DNA of 64,000 bases from Akebia trifoliata. Taxonomy: Eukaryota; Streptophyta; Magnoliopsida; Ranunculales; Lardizabalaceae. Below the pieces are notes generated by a model. It saw only the letters and a list, made by a program, of their open reading frames with translations, did not search any database and was not told the DNA's origin. Shown here one piece after another: positions 1 through 11,571 of this stretch. The translations under genes and the position numbers were made by a program. Where the stretch lies: NCBI GenBank assembly GCA_017979445.1, contig CM030714.1, positions 12,375,317 through 12,439,316 on the forward strand, given 5' to 3'. Within the stretch, counting starts at the first letter, position 1. Each line of letters begins with the position of its first letter.

Positions 1-264
1 TTGGACCTCCAAAAAATCTCGAAAGTACCCCCATTGCACTCAGAATATGATTTTGAGTCAAACGGGGAACAAATTGATGAAAACAGAGAAATTAAAAAAA
101 AAAATCACCAAAATGACCGAAATACCCCTCAATGTCTAATTTTGACTTAGAAACTTGATTCGTAGGAAAACATGATAAAATCAAGGTCAAATTAAAAATC
201 AAGATTTAATTAAAATTTAAAATTTAAAATTAAATTAAAAAGCACATAACCAATTAAAATGCAA

Positions 265-705
265 CCAACAAATTAAATCCAATCGACGAATCAAATTAAA
301 ATTAAACCGACCAATCAATAATAAAATCAAAATTAAATTAAATTGAATCGAACAAACAAAATTAAAATTAAATTTTAATCGACCAATTGAAATTTGAAAT
401 TAAAATACAACAAAGAAATTAAATCCAATCGACGAATCAAATTGAAATTAAACCGACCAATCAATAATAAAATCAAAATTAAATTAAATTGAATCGACAG
501 AACCAAATTAAAATTAAAATTTAATCGAACAATCGAAATTCAAAATTAAAATGCAAGAAACAAATTAAATTTAATCGACGAATCAAATTGAAATTATACC
601 AATCAATCAATAATAAAATCAAAATTAAATTAAATTGAATCGACCAAACCAAATTAAAACTAAATTTTAATTGAACAATCAAAATTCGAAATCAAATCGA
701 AATGC
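265..705. repeat. 146-bp tandem repeat, three copies
   Basis: The marker 'aatcaataataaaatc' starts at 313, 459 and 605, exactly 146 bases apart each time. The units are A+T-rich with recurring 'aatcgac' words. They lie in the U3 part of element A's LTR, upstream of the TATA box. No coding content. Confidence 0.9.
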
Positions 706-1017
706 AAATTTAAACATCAAATTAAAATGTCGACAACATGCAATTAAAATTCAAACTCAAATAATAAAATTTAATTAAGTAAAATAAACTAATTAAATGA
801 AAGTTGAGTAAGGAACATCGTACTACGAGTAGCGTGAGATCTCCACCACCCATTCTCTAAAAGAAAAAAATGAGAAAAAAAAATAAAAAAACGTGGGCAT
901 TCCTCTTCTCTTCAACATCTCCAACTTCCCTATCTTCTTCTCAAAACTTCTCCAACCTCTTCTCCATAACCACCCACTCTCCCATCTCTCCTTCTCTCAT
1001 GTTTGATGGTAGAACCA

Positions 1018-1028
1018 CTATAAAAATA
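1018..1028 (+). promoter_or_regulatory. TATA box of element A LTR
   Basis: The sequence ctataaaaata lies in the LTR upstream of the duplicated CT-rich segment and about 390 bases before the donor-like site. Its position relative to the leader parallels the TATA boxes in the LTRs of C, so it is the likely LTR promoter. No transcription start is determinable. Confidence 0.5.
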
Positions 1029-1141
1029 AAGGGAAAGCAACCATTAAAAGAGTGATTTTTTGATTTGACTACCTTCCATACATAAAAAAATCTACACAAC
1101 CCAAGCTCCATTAAAAATAATAATAACTCATCTTCTTCTCT

Positions 1142-1263
1142 CAAGCTCTCCATTAACGTTCTCTCTCCCTCTCCCTTCCCCATTGAAAAAAATAGCCACA
1201 ACCAAGCTCTCCATTAACGTTCTCTCTCCCTCTCTCTTCACCATCGAAAAAAACCAGCCACAA
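1142..1263. repeat. 61-bp duplication in the LTR transcribed leader
   Basis: The string 'caagctctccattaacg' starts at 1142 and again at 1203. The copies carry CT-rich sequence followed by 'gaaaaaaa..agccacaa'. A third, partial copy (ctattaacg) follows near 1271. Confidence 0.85.
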
Positions 1264-1499
1264 CTTCAACTCTATTAACGTCTTCTTCGCTGCCCTAAAA
1301 AAAACTCTGATTTTGGAGGAAGATTCATACAGCAAACTCGCAAGATCACGACACTACTCATAAGTTATTTTGAGTTCTTGTTAAAGGAATCCAAGCGTTC
1401 GAAATCATTCGACAAAGGTAATTTATCTTTTTATTTTATTAATTTTTTATTTTATTCATTTATTCTTGATTTCATAAGTTTTTATGCACCTGAATTGAT

Positions 1500-2835
1500 T
1501 CATTGATTTTTGGGGTATACGTGGTGCTAATAGCAATCTTTGATTTTTTTAAGTATTAGTGGATCGATTCATTGATTTTAATGTTGGTAGATCGATCGAG
1601 TTAACTTCTATACAAAATTAGAAAGCTGACTCATTGATTTTAATCGGATTGATTAACTAATTTTGTGATATTAATGGATCAATCCATTGATCGTTTACAT
1701 TATCGGATTAACTCACTCACATTGTGATCAACTCATTGATTGTTGATATTAATCAAATTTCATTAATTAAAAAATAGGTGGGTTAATTCACTGATTTTGA
1801 TGCACATGACGATTTTAAAAAATCAAGTTTCATTGATTAAAACTATTGAGTCGACTCACTGATTTTGTATACATTGAAAATTTAAAATCGAAGTTTTCTA
1901 TGAAATGGGCACGTGAGTCAACTCACTGATTTTGTATACATTAGAGATTTAAAATAGAAATTTTCTACGAAATGGGCACGTGAGTCAACTCACTGATTTT
2001 GTGTACATTGAAAATTTAAAATCGAAGTTTTCTATGAAATGGGCACGTGAGTTAACTCACTGATTTTGTGTACATTGGAGGCTTAAAATAGAAATTTTCT
2101 ATGAAATGGGCACGTGAGTCAACTCATTGATTTTGTGTACATTAGAAGTTTTAAATCGAAATTTTCTATATAATAGGCACGTGAGTCAACTCACTAATTT
2201 TGTGTACATTGGAAGTTTAAAATCAAATTTCTGTATGAAAGGGGCACGTGAGTCAACTCACTGGTTTTGTGTACATTGGAGGTTAAAAATTGAAGTTTTT
2301 TATGAAATAGACACGTGAGTCAACTCACCGATTTTGTATACATTAGAAATTTAGAATACAAGTTTTCTATGAAAGGGGCACGTGAGTCAACTCACTGATT
2401 TTGTGTACATTGGAGGTTAAAAGTTAAAAATTTCTATGAAATTGGGCATGAGAGTTGACTCACTGATTTTAGTACACGTGGCAATTCAAATAACCAAATT
2501 TTTTTACTAAAAATGTGTGACTTAACTCATTGATTTTAATACATGTGGTGATTCTAAAAAACCAATTTTTTGACTAAAAAAGTGTGAGTTAACTCACTAA
2601 TTTTTAATACACGTGGCGATTCACAAAAAATCAAGATTTCTTTAATTAATAATTTGTGGGTTAACTCACTGATTTTAGTACAAGTGACAATTCAAAAAAA
2701 TCAAATTTTTTTATTAAAAATGTACGGGCTAACTCATCGATTTTTTGTACACATAGGAAGTTTAAGATCAGATTCTTTTATGATAAAATGTCGTCAATGA
2801 GCAAATTCACTAATTTTATGTACATGACATTAAAA
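1500..2835. repeat. 67-bp tandem array with G-box/TGAGTCA units (core 1843-2450)
   Basis: The palindrome CACGTG, or a one-base variant, starts at 1910, 1977, 2044, 2111, 2178, 2245, 2312 and 2379: eight positions exactly 67 bases apart. Each is followed by TGAGTCAACTCACTGATTTT and then 'gtgtacattgg'. Less regular units spread to 1500 on the left and 2835 on the right, keeping the ACTCA(C/T)TGATTTT word. The array lies between the LTR's donor-like site and the PBS, so it would be in the transcribed, possibly spliced-out leader. Confidence 0.92.
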
Positions 2836-3276
2836 ATTTATTTCACATTCTTCCAAATGTGACTGAATCGGTTCACTAAATATTGGTGCCATATAAGCCT
2901 TATCAATCGTGGGATTCCACCATGCGAAATTTGATAATCTATATAATTATTTAGCTGTAAGATTTGTTTAGTAAATCCGAAGCAATTTGACAATGATTGG
3001 ATCTTAGTTTGACCTTTAGTCTTTTAATGTTGACTGTAGGATATTTTTGGATCGTAGTAGAGATTGATCATCTTGATCAGGCAGGTTCGATGCCTAATAC
3101 CTTCTGAAACCCGTAATCTGGCCCCTTACCTGTTATTCGTGGACCAACTTGATATATTTTAGAGTTATCTATGGTTCCTAGACCTAAATTAGGTGGCGAC
3201 TCTTTAAAAATTCCCGATTGGTATAATCAGACCCCTATTTGCTATTTAGCGCACGACGGGGTCTAGGCAATTTTAG

Positions 3277-3295
3277 TGGCGACTCTATTGGGGAT
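3277..3295 (+). other. Primer-binding site of element A
   Basis: TGGCGACTCTATTGGGGAT differs at three positions from the PBS of element C (TGGCGACTCCACTGGGGAC). It starts with TGG, the complement of a tRNA CCA end. Ogre/Tat elements commonly use a tRNA-Arg primer with this type of site; the tRNA identity here is inferred. Confidence 0.85.
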
Positions 3296-4455
3296 CTTTA
3301 GGATCAAACTTGACCCGATCCAAGACTATCCTTAGGTTGACTTTTTTCTCGAGTTAACCTAGTTGACTCAATGAGACTCTTAAATTAGACTAGATTTTGT
3401 CCTTTCTTTCATTGGCATGTGATTAGATATATTCAATTGTTTATCTCTATTGATTTGTTTGATGATTTGATGTATTTAATTTGTATGGATATTCACAAAA
3501 ATGCCCCAGGTGCACTTTGTCTCTTTGCACACACTCACGAGTATGCATACTCATATTTGCATCATGTCATGTCCTTATAAATCTAATAGTTGGATCTAAG
3601 GTAAACTGGTCCTTCGAGACACGGGAGAAGCCCTTGAATACTATAATTTTAATACAGTACCTTCGGATATATCAAACTGGAGCACCACGTACTCCTTGAT
3701 CAGGTAAAATTGGGATAATATATTGGTGCTCCGGACTGAAGTGACCTAAACTTTGTAATAACCTAGCCTCAATCATATAGTAAGCCTTGAACTTAGGTGC
3801 GGTCCTAGTAGGCCATGACTCGAATCTACCATAACTACTCTTGGGTTGCCTTTCTTTACTCTAACCAAAAGGTAAGTAGGTGGACCGGTCCACACCGTTC
3901 AAATTGAACCCGCAATACCGGTCTAACTTAATAACAAAATTGATGAGACGTACCGATCAATGTCTAGTTAAACCAGTTAGCCCAGTTGGTAAATGGATCT
4001 TATGGATCAAAACATGAACCGGTTGAATTAATTAACTTAAAAATAGTAGATAAAGTGATTCAAGTAGAATATTCAGATCCATTGGGTCAAATCGGCTTAA
4101 ACTCAAATGAGTATATAGCGCCAATCACCTTATATTGCCCAGTTTAATTCAATGAACTGAATATTTCATATTTAACAAGATCGGGATCAGCAAAAAGATC
4201 ATATTAAGGGATGTACTGATTAATATAATCTGGATCTTACTCTTGGAAGGTCATACAACCCTTAATCATGGTTAAATTTCTTAAGATTCCTGATCAATCG
4301 ATAAATCATCTTCATGCAACTTCTTACTCGGAATGTGTCATTAGTTAAAGACTTTGAATCTAGGGGGTTAATCTAAAAAAATACTATCAAGAGGGACCTT
4401 TAATTCTAATTGCTAAAAATCTATCATCGGGTCTGCAACAAATAATCTACCATTG
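3296..4455 (+). other. Element A untranslated leader between PBS and gag
   Basis: No coding frame is recognised. Blocks match the leader of element C in order: 'aaaatgccccaggtgcac' near 3498, 'atatcaaactggagcacca' near 3668, and the 'ggtaagtaggtggaccggtcc' block near 3870. The last block also matches the reversed leader of element E near 54,050. The conserved order confirms that A, C and E are related. Confidence 0.7.
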
Positions 4456-4946
4456 ATGGGGTTTCAAGATACCATTGTGCCCAAACTAAAGCGTCTGCCA
4501 CCTAACTGGAGTCGAGAGTCAGGTCATTTGGGGAGAACATCAACACCAAATAAATCGTCAGAAATGACTTGTGAATCCAAACTGGCAAAAATTCGTAAGA
4601 TCTTGGTGGTCTTTGCAATGGATATGAACAGCATAAAAAGTAAGGTAGAAGTGCTGGAACAGATCTCTGAATCAACAAGAAACCCCTCTGATGATCATAG
4701 GGGCAAGGGATCGGAAGGTAACACGGCCAAGAATTTGGATGAGGTCTATGAGCTTGACGAAAATGAGAAACCCCTTAATGAAAATCCGATGTTAGCCAAC
4801 AGAATGTCTTAGTTGGAAACAACCGTGCAGAATATAAAAGGGATTGATTAAATCGTTGCAAGAATAGAGGCTTTCAATCAAAATCCTAAGATCCGTCTAT
4901 CTGAGAAGTTTGTAATACCAAAAATAAAAAAATTTAGTGGAGTAGG
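4456..4946 (+). pseudogene. Element A gag, N-terminal part (interrupted by element B)
   Basis: The first ATG of this frame is at 4456. The frame runs 118 codons to a stop at 4810, then continues in the same frame with one more stop. It reaches 'LSEKFVIPKIKKFSG', the conserved lead-in of Tat-type gag (usually L-P-E-K-F-K-x-P-x-x-x-K-F-D-G). A coiled-coil-like acidic/basic stretch lies at codons 35-75. At 4947 the frame is cut by the end of element B's LTR, and the expected continuation (CAKMHLKVYV) is found at 34978. Gag would form the virus-like particle around element RNA. Two in-frame stops and the insertion make it nonfunctional. Confidence 0.8.
4942..4946. other. Target-site duplication of element B, left copy (GTAGG)
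   Basis: GTAGG directly precedes the LTR start at 4947 and is repeated at 34973-34977 directly after the other LTR. The codons on both sides read V-G in the same gag frame. Confidence 0.95.
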
Positions 4947-5761
4947 TGTAAACATGAGAATGTTCATCCTTGAACCTCAATGCTACGTGATTTGGAGTTG
5001 CCACCATTCTTTTTTAGAAATGGGTGTGAATGGGCACCCGAATCAATTCTTTTGAAAGTAATTTTTTCATGGCATTATAGTGACTCTCAATCATGGAAAA
5101 GATGTGGTCTACCTAAGATCTAAGTAAGGGGATTCGGTTAGAGAATGGAGAAGGTGTTAAGCACCCCATTCTCTCCACCTATGGTCGTTACCTTTAGATT
5201 TGATGATTTTTTAAAAGATTAACATGACAAGTGAAATGCATGAGATGCATGAAGTGGGTGGGTGCACATAGTGTGTATGTACCCTTTTTGAAAGAGGATT
5301 TAGTGTTTGTGTAGACATGAGGAATATCCTATAGGAGAGGATATCCCATAAAGTCATCACATTTTTACATGAATTAGAATGTTGGTTTAGGATTTTAGAG
5401 AAGTTCCATGAATGGAGCTCCCTTTAGACCCACAACCTTAATGCATGCATGTTTAGCTAGAAACTTAGTGTTTTAGCCCCATCAAGAGAGTTACACAATT
5501 CTTCATCATGGCCAAACATGTGTGATGTGTGTGCATAGCGTGCATTATGAAGCATGACATGAGAATGGGTTAAAAAAAGGGTTTCAACCTCCATCCTTTC
5601 AACCAAACCGTCTCAAGCATTCTATGCCCAAGGTTGAGGTTCAATCTACTCGGGATGAAGGAGGGTTCTCCATTACATCCTAGAGGCTTCTAAAAATAAA
5701 AAGAGAGTGATAGAAGAAGAAGATGCAAGTTAAAAGATAAATAAATAACTATTGTCCCACC

Positions 5762-5766
5762 TTGTC
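5762..5766. other. Target-site duplication of solo LTR D (TTGTC)
   Basis: TTGTC at 5762-5766 is repeated at 9224-9228. The uninterrupted site is seen in the sister LTR near 33825 as 'ccaccttgtcc', which confirms the empty-site sequence. Confidence 0.95.
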
Positions 5767-6176
5767 TGTAACACCCCGGATTTTCAACTCATATCTCGAG
5801 GAAAGTAAATGGTGAGATTTGGAGGGAAATATCGAATGAGTGTAAAATACTTGAATATTACTATGATTAATTTTGAGGCAAAATCGACTTCGCCATTAGA
5901 TTCAAAAGGGTCGAAATATATACATTAGCCTGTAAGCAAGTTCGAATTCGAGTTCAGAGAAAAAAGTTATAAAATCCTCGAATTTCGCGTTAAATGGGAC
6001 CTAAAATAAAAAAATTTTGTTAGAGGGAGAATCAAGAAAATTTGACCACACCATTAGAACCACAACGAAAAATTATTTGAAATGGTATATTCGTTTGTCG
6101 TTTTCCGAGTCCGAATAGTTAAGTTATGATCGAAACTAGAAATGAGGGAAAATTACAAGTATGCCCTTAGCTGTGT

Positions 6177-6186
6177 TATAAAAGCA
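6177..6186 (+). promoter_or_regulatory. TATA box of solo LTR D
   Basis: TTATAAAAGC is followed within about 25-80 bases by a CT-rich leader (ttttcatttttctctcattctc). It would be the LTR promoter. Confidence 0.5.
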
Positions 6187-6902
6187 AAATCTGATTTTCT
6201 TTTATTTCATTTTTCTCTCATTCTCTAAGAAACTCAATCGATAACCACTTTCAATCCAAGGGTTTCGACCCATTGCCATCAAGTTTGTGCGCAAACGAAG
6301 CCAAGTTGAACCTCGACGAAGAAGACAAAGTTGTCGGCCACGTCGAGAACTACAACTTCACCATCTTTACTTATCCATTCTTGTTCGTTTTCCCCATCCT
6401 CCATCAAGACCAGCCGGTTAGCTCGAGTAAACCTCAACATCTTTCATCCGAGGGCTTCATCGAGTTAGGAGCTAGGTCTATACTTCATTATATAGGAGAA
6501 GGAGAACGTCATTGTAAGATACCTTACAAACCCTTGCTCGTTTCGCATCCAAGTCAGCCCAACCTCGACTCTCGAGCCATCCAACCCTGATTTGTAGTGC
6601 TAGCTTGTATCCTTGACGTCCACAACTAGGTAGGGGACTTTCAATTCCTATTGGTAACTTTAGATTTCTCAATGTGCATTTAGGGTTTTGAAACAAAACT
6701 TATCATTTGCATTTAAATCGTAAAAATTGGTGTTTGATTTCAAATTCATGGTAGAAGTAGGTGTTTTGTTTATGTTTTATCGAATTTTGATAACAAAATC
6801 GTGGGTGGGTTGAATGGTTTGAAGAATGGAAGAAGAAATCGAAAAAGGGATCGAAAAACCCAAAAATCGCGAGTGAGGTTCAGGCTGTAGGTGGGAAGGG
6901 TC

Positions 6903-7132
6903 GGTGCCATCGGCACCTGCCTAAGGCATTCTGTCGGTCCCACCGAAAGAATGTTGCTTCTGCCACCGACGAAATCAAGAAGCACCCGAAAACTTTGTTC
7001 TGTCGGTAGGACCGTCGGTCCCACCGACACCTGCCGATGTGTATTCTGTCTGTTCCACCTACAGCATATTGATTCTGCCACCGACAGACACAGTTTTGAT
7101 CAGAACAGTGTTCTGACTCTTGGTTTGACCTC
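6903..7132. repeat. 114-bp imperfect duplication with hairpin motifs in D
   Basis: 'cacctgcc' begins at 6914 and 7028. Both units continue with 'attctgtc', 'ttccacc/tcccacc' and 'ttctgccaccgac'. At 7014-7028 GTCGGT-CCC-ACCGAC forms a perfect six-base stem. The region is absent from copy F. Confidence 0.75.
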
Positions 7133-10085
7133 CTCACACCTTATACACTATTTCTCATCCTTTATTTCATTAAAAACATTTAAGTAAATGTCCTCTTTAA
7201 CTTTTACTTTCCATTTACTTTAAGTTCTTTAATGAAATTAAGGTTTTACCCCCATTTCGGAACAATGGGAATGGTTTTAAGATCCAAAGCTCAAAGGATC
7301 AAAATCTGAATTTTGGTTTCAAGAACAAAACGTAATTTTCGACGTTTTCGACAAGTTTTCAAAATGAAATAACTTTCGCGTTCCTTTGAATTAGATTACA
7401 AAAACTATATGGTGTCGAATCTCATGATCGAGACTTTCATTTCGAAAAACTCGTTTTCAATTTCGAGAACTTTGAAAAATTGAGTTTCTGACACTTAGCC
7501 AAATTTTTATCAGCTTTCTCTATTTTTAACAGCCTTGGTCCCGAGCATCACTGGGACTTTGTTTTTTTTTTATAAAATTTGATGGTTTTCAATGGAAAGA
7601 CCAAAAGAATGACTTTGAGATAGTGAAAATGGATGGTCGATGTGAAAAGATGAAAAGTGAGAATGTCGAGAGAATGGGAAAAGGGAATGAACGGTAAAAT
7701 GTCAGAATCACACCCGAGGGGTGATGTCTACATTTTACATTGTATGTTGTGTGTAGGTTGGTGAAAATATATCCAGGTTATTAATGAAAGGGTTGCATGT
7801 TTATTTCCGATTATGTTAGCGCGTGCGCTGAGTACTGTTGTTTATTTTTAGGCCGGATGGCCACGGTTGCATGGTAGGAACTGGATATCCATTCTCAACC
7901 CTGTTCTGTTAATTTCTCTTTTGTTTTAAATGAAAAATCATATATATACGTAGCTATTTTGTGAGCTGTTAAAGGGTTTGTGAATGCCTGAAGGGATAGT
8001 GCGTCACATCATCCGGAGGGGTGCACTATCCTGGGATGTACGGTAGGGACCACCAAGTTCATACGTGGTATGGGACGCGTATGAGAGTGGAGTCACAACT
8101 GGAATTCGGGTTCATTCCTCTCTTATCTTTATCAGTGAACGTGTATTGTAAAGGTGGTCGTATACGAGTGGAGTGCCTTTTGGGAATCACATGCACGCCT
8201 GATAGGCATAGACGAAGATAATTGGTCAGTGATCACTAACAATCTAGTAGTAGTCGAACGTTCTGACACATCGAAAAGAGACCCATTGCTTACGGTCACG
8301 TCAAACGGCCAGCCTGAGTCGGATAAATGGTCCCGCAAGCGTGGTAGACACGACCAGTCACAAAATCAGGAACTACGATATTATTGAGGAATATCATGTC
8401 CCTACTGGGAGCGATCCAGTCGTGAATCCTAACTCTTTAATTCCAATACTCCACCATTTGCATTATGTATATGTCGTTATATTTCGAACTACAAACTCAG
8501 AAGCATGTCTATTATTTCAATGTTGTCAACATTATTTGCAAAAAAATGGAAAATGTATAATGAGTATGGATGATTGATGTTATGTGAAAATTTTAAAACT
8601 GTTTAGTTGCTCATCCCTGGCTATATGTACCAGTTGATCGTATTTTATCTTGTAAAACCTTGCATGTATTAAAATGTTCAGTATGCTTTATTCGATCATG
8701 CTTAGGAAGGGTTATCAGTAGGAATTGACTGTGGACTTACTGGGTAACCATTGTTACTCACCCTTTCCTTCCTATTTTTTTTAGTTTCAGCATTTGCAGC
8801 AACCGAGGCAGGCGTAGAGTCAGTAATTGAGGAGTATCTGATCGATCAGATCGACGATCAGAGTTTATTACCTGGTGAGCACTAGGGTCACATCCCTTAG
8901 TATTGTCAGTTTCACCCAGGATGTATGTAGTTTTATGATTGAGAGTTTAGTCCTATGTTAGAGTGAGAGTGTTTTGGTAAGCCTGTATATTGATAAATCT
9001 TTCGCACTCTGATCTACTTACATGTTAGATGTAATTAGTCTTCTGCTGTTATTTTTCCTGTATCTACATTTTTATATAGGTTTTGTTATAAATTGGTTTA
9101 TCAGGTTTGAGTTCCGTGAAACGCTAACATAAACAGAGGAGACCATGCCGAAATTTCGAGGTGCCACCTAGTACCTTGGGATTTGGCCTTGGGATTTGTG
9201 TTAGCGTTTGGCGGGGCGTCACATTGTCCCTTTTGGAAGTCTTGAATGAACTTGAGCTTGAGAGATGAAGGTGAGAGTTGAAGGGTGGAGTTGAGTGGTG
9301 AGAGAGTTGAAGGTTAGGAGATGATAGATGAGTAGGAGAATGACATGTGTAAAGGTGAAGTGGTAAGTGAAAAGTAGACTTTGGTTCATTTGTAAATAAC
9401 ACATAAAGCAAGGGTGGAAGTATAATTTTGAAATGGACTAATGGGAGAACTCCATGTATGTACTTGAAGATTCTCACCTTTTGAGGGTATGATGGAAAGT
9501 TCTCTCAATTTTATGAATTATTACCAAAGACCCAATAACCTTTTTGATTTGACCAACCTTTTTGGAAAGGGCATTCTTGAATTTTCACAAGGAAGAGTTG
9601 ACTCTCCAATTAGATGATGCATTGGGTATTGAGGGCTTATGGGAGATCAACATGTGTCATCTTTTGAGGAGGTGTGAAAGAATGGGCTTGGAATGGACTT
9701 GGTATTGGACTTAGGTAATGGATTTGGATTATGGACTATGGGCTTTAAGGGTGGGCTAAAAGAATGGACTTGAATTTGGGTTAGAAGGTAGGCTTTGTCT
9801 TGGTCTTAGGTTGGATTAGGAAATGGACCTTGGTTGTAGTATAGGTGATGGGACGGTGAATGGAGAATGGTTACAGATCCGGATTGGATCATAGAGGTGG
9901 AGTGGATTTAGACCGGGTTAGGGACAAGATTGAGTATGCAAAATTATGTGGTATGATGCATGTATGCATGAAAAATGATGCCATGTGGCAATGTGGGTCC
10001 GTTGAAAATCTTGAGTTCTAAATTGGAATCAATTCGAGAAAATTTGGATTTTCCCAACGGGTTCGTGCAAATTGGGGTGTCTACA

Positions 10086-10103
10086 GCTGCCCCTCTTTGC
10101 AGG
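10086..10103 (-). other. Polypurine tract of element B
   Basis: Read on the - strand, AAAGAGGGGC(AGC) lies directly before the 3' LTR start TGTAGACACC. The core is identical to the PPT of element C. Confidence 0.88.
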
Positions 10104-10492
10104 AGTTGCTTGCAAAGAACTGCAAAGAATAAATAAAACCCTTAATTTGCACGAATTCGAAATAATTTATTGCATGATGATTAAAAACGTCGGATGGATT
10201 GAGGAATTTTTTTGTAGAATGTGGTTACCCAAGCTCGTGGTCTGACAGGGTTAACCCTTTTGAAACCCTTAATTTCGTGACACGGAACTTGTTTGAAATC
10301 TTGGATTGATTTTTTTATGTTCTTTGAAAGTGATCGACGTTTTAAACTATGCAATGCAATTTTGAGATATTTTCCTTTTTCCCTCGTTGGTTTTGAATTT
10401 CGAACTTAGTTTCCCCTTTATGAAAGTTGTAGGATCATCTTGAAGGAGCTTAGCGTAGCGTGACCGTCCTTGAGAGAGACTTGCATAATGGT

Positions 10493-10783
10493 ATGATATT
10501 TGAGTGTTTGGTGTGTCATCATGCCTCGGATATGGAGAGAATCATTGCTAACCAAGCTGTTCAGATCCAAGCCTTAGAGGATGACTTGATGCCTACTACG
10601 CTTCCTAGGGAAATGCTTGAGTGGCTTTTTGCCCGTTATTCCTTCTTGGACCCTACTTTTAATGAGAATGATCTAGCACTATTTGAAATGAATGAAATAG
10701 GTTTTTTACGTAGTGGCCTCAGATATATCTACTACTTTCGAAAACACTTGATTTTAAGAAAAGTCCTAGATTCTTCATCATAG
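10493..10783 (+). CDS. Antisense ORF in the 3' region of element B, unknown function
   Basis: This is an open frame of 96 codons from the first ATG (MIFECLVCHH...), open upstream to a TAG at 10451, and antisense to B's pol. The protein has an N-terminal stretch with a C-x2-C-H-H pattern, then a hydrophobic/acidic helix-like segment ('MERIIANQAVQIQALEDD') of possible coiled-coil type, then an acidic-aromatic part. The composition is balanced and not repeat-derived, unlike most open frames in this window. I do not recognise the family. Extra antisense ORFs in the 3' region are known in some Tat-lineage elements (Grande is an example), so this may be a relic of one. It could also be chance. Confidence 0.35.
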   Translation: MIFECLVCHHASDMERIIANQAVQIQALEDDLMPTTLPREMLEWLFARYSFLDPTFNENDLALFEMNEIGFLRSGLRYIYYFRKHLILRKVLDSSS

Positions 10784-11347
10784 GCCAAAAATAGTAATTT
10801 TGATGATGCATTTTTTTATTATTTTAGGTTTTAAAAGATTGCCTTTGTTGAATAATCTGTGACAGACTGTGTTTAAAAACTCTGAAAGTTAACGATCATG
10901 GTATTTTTGCCAAATGCCGAGGATACAAGTGTCAGCTAATCCTTAGCCTCTTTAGAGTCATCCCCGAGATTGAGAATTTTGACTGAGTTATCTTAGTTGC
11001 ATCTGTTGGAACATTGAGGACTTCGAGATTTTTACCGTTCAAAGTTTATACTCTTGCGGGCCAGGAGTTTTTTTTCTTATATATATATTTTTTTGTTTTT
11101 TCTTTTCTTTTTTTTTTCATTTTTGCCTCTGGCGCCAGTTACGGTTTTCACCAGACCCAATTCCACAGTTTTGCACATCGATGCCTTTTTTGAGTTTTCA
11201 TTGTGCCGGTGGTTTTGATCTTGCCATAAACTGATTTTTTTACTCACAGTGCCCTGGCAGATTTTCACCATGCCCTTTCAGTCTATGCTTACTTTATAGA
11301 TTTTCAGTTTGAATACCTTCTCGATTTCTGTGTGCCCTTTGTGGTTT

Positions 11348-11571
11348 GGTGACTCAAGTTGAGCTGCGAGATCAAACACTCTACTCTTCTAGTGGCGCTC
11401 TTTCTTGAGTAACAGATCTGAACTCCCCTCTCGAGTTCCTCTGACGATTTTCATGGTGCGGTGACTCAAGTTGAGCTTCGAAATCAATGACTCTACACTT
11501 TGAGTCGCTCTTTTTTTTCAAATATTCGATCTGACCTCCCCTCTCGAGTCTTCCAACGACTTTGGCGGCTT
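11348..11571. repeat. 112-bp tandem duplication in element B 3' region
   Basis: 'ggtgactcaagttgagct' starts at 11348 and 11460. Both units continue with 'gatcaa..actctac', 'cgctcttt', 'gatctga' and 'cccctctcgagt'. Confidence 0.85.

Larger units (their letters stand above)
1..3275 (+). mobile_element. Element A: 5' LTR of a Tat-type Ty3/gypsy retrotransposon, cut by the window edge
   Basis: The block ends directly at a primer-binding site, which makes it a 5' LTR. Its last 250 bases match the ends of the LTRs of element C in order: 'gcctaataccttc', then 'tggttcctagac', then 'aggtggcgactc'. A TATA box lies near 1018 and a candidate splice donor (caaag/gtaatt) at 1417/1418, at the place where C has 'gaag/gtaag'. 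The first bases resemble an internal part of C's LTR (aaaatgacc...aaatacccc), so the true TG start lies upstream of the window. At 3.2 kb or more it is about twice the length of C's LTR, the excess being tandem repeats between the donor-like site and the PBS. The downstream partner LTR is not in the window. Confidence 0.8.
5767..9223 (+). mobile_element. Solo LTR D (3.46 kb), probably Tekay/Del-type chromovirus
   Basis: It starts TGTAACACCCCG and ends GGGGCGTCACA, giving a TG...CA element with imperfect inverted termini and a 5-bp duplication. There is no internal PBS, PPT or pol. A TATA box lies at 6177, so it points along +. The long ORFs inside (6273-6590, 6891-7187 and 8021-8577) match nothing known and are not kept in the related copy F. 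The long LTR with TGTAACACCCC termini suggests a Tekay/Del chromovirus, but with no internal region this family assignment is tentative. It arose by LTR-LTR recombination after inserting into B's LTR. Confidence 0.88.
4947..10085 (-). mobile_element. Element B 3' LTR, split by solo LTR D
   Basis: Segments 4947-5766 and 9229-10085 align end to end with the other LTR at 33008-34972. The LTR lacks the stretch corresponding to about 33928-34352, which holds the TATA box in the 5' LTR. It has about 150 bases (near 9760-9905) missing from the other LTR. The inner edge ends GGGGTGTCTACA next to the PPT. Confidence 0.93.

Noticed and set aside
6273..8577. Several ORFs in solo LTR D (105, 98, 77 and 78 codons)
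   Set aside because: They lack recognisable domains and are not maintained in sister LTR F.
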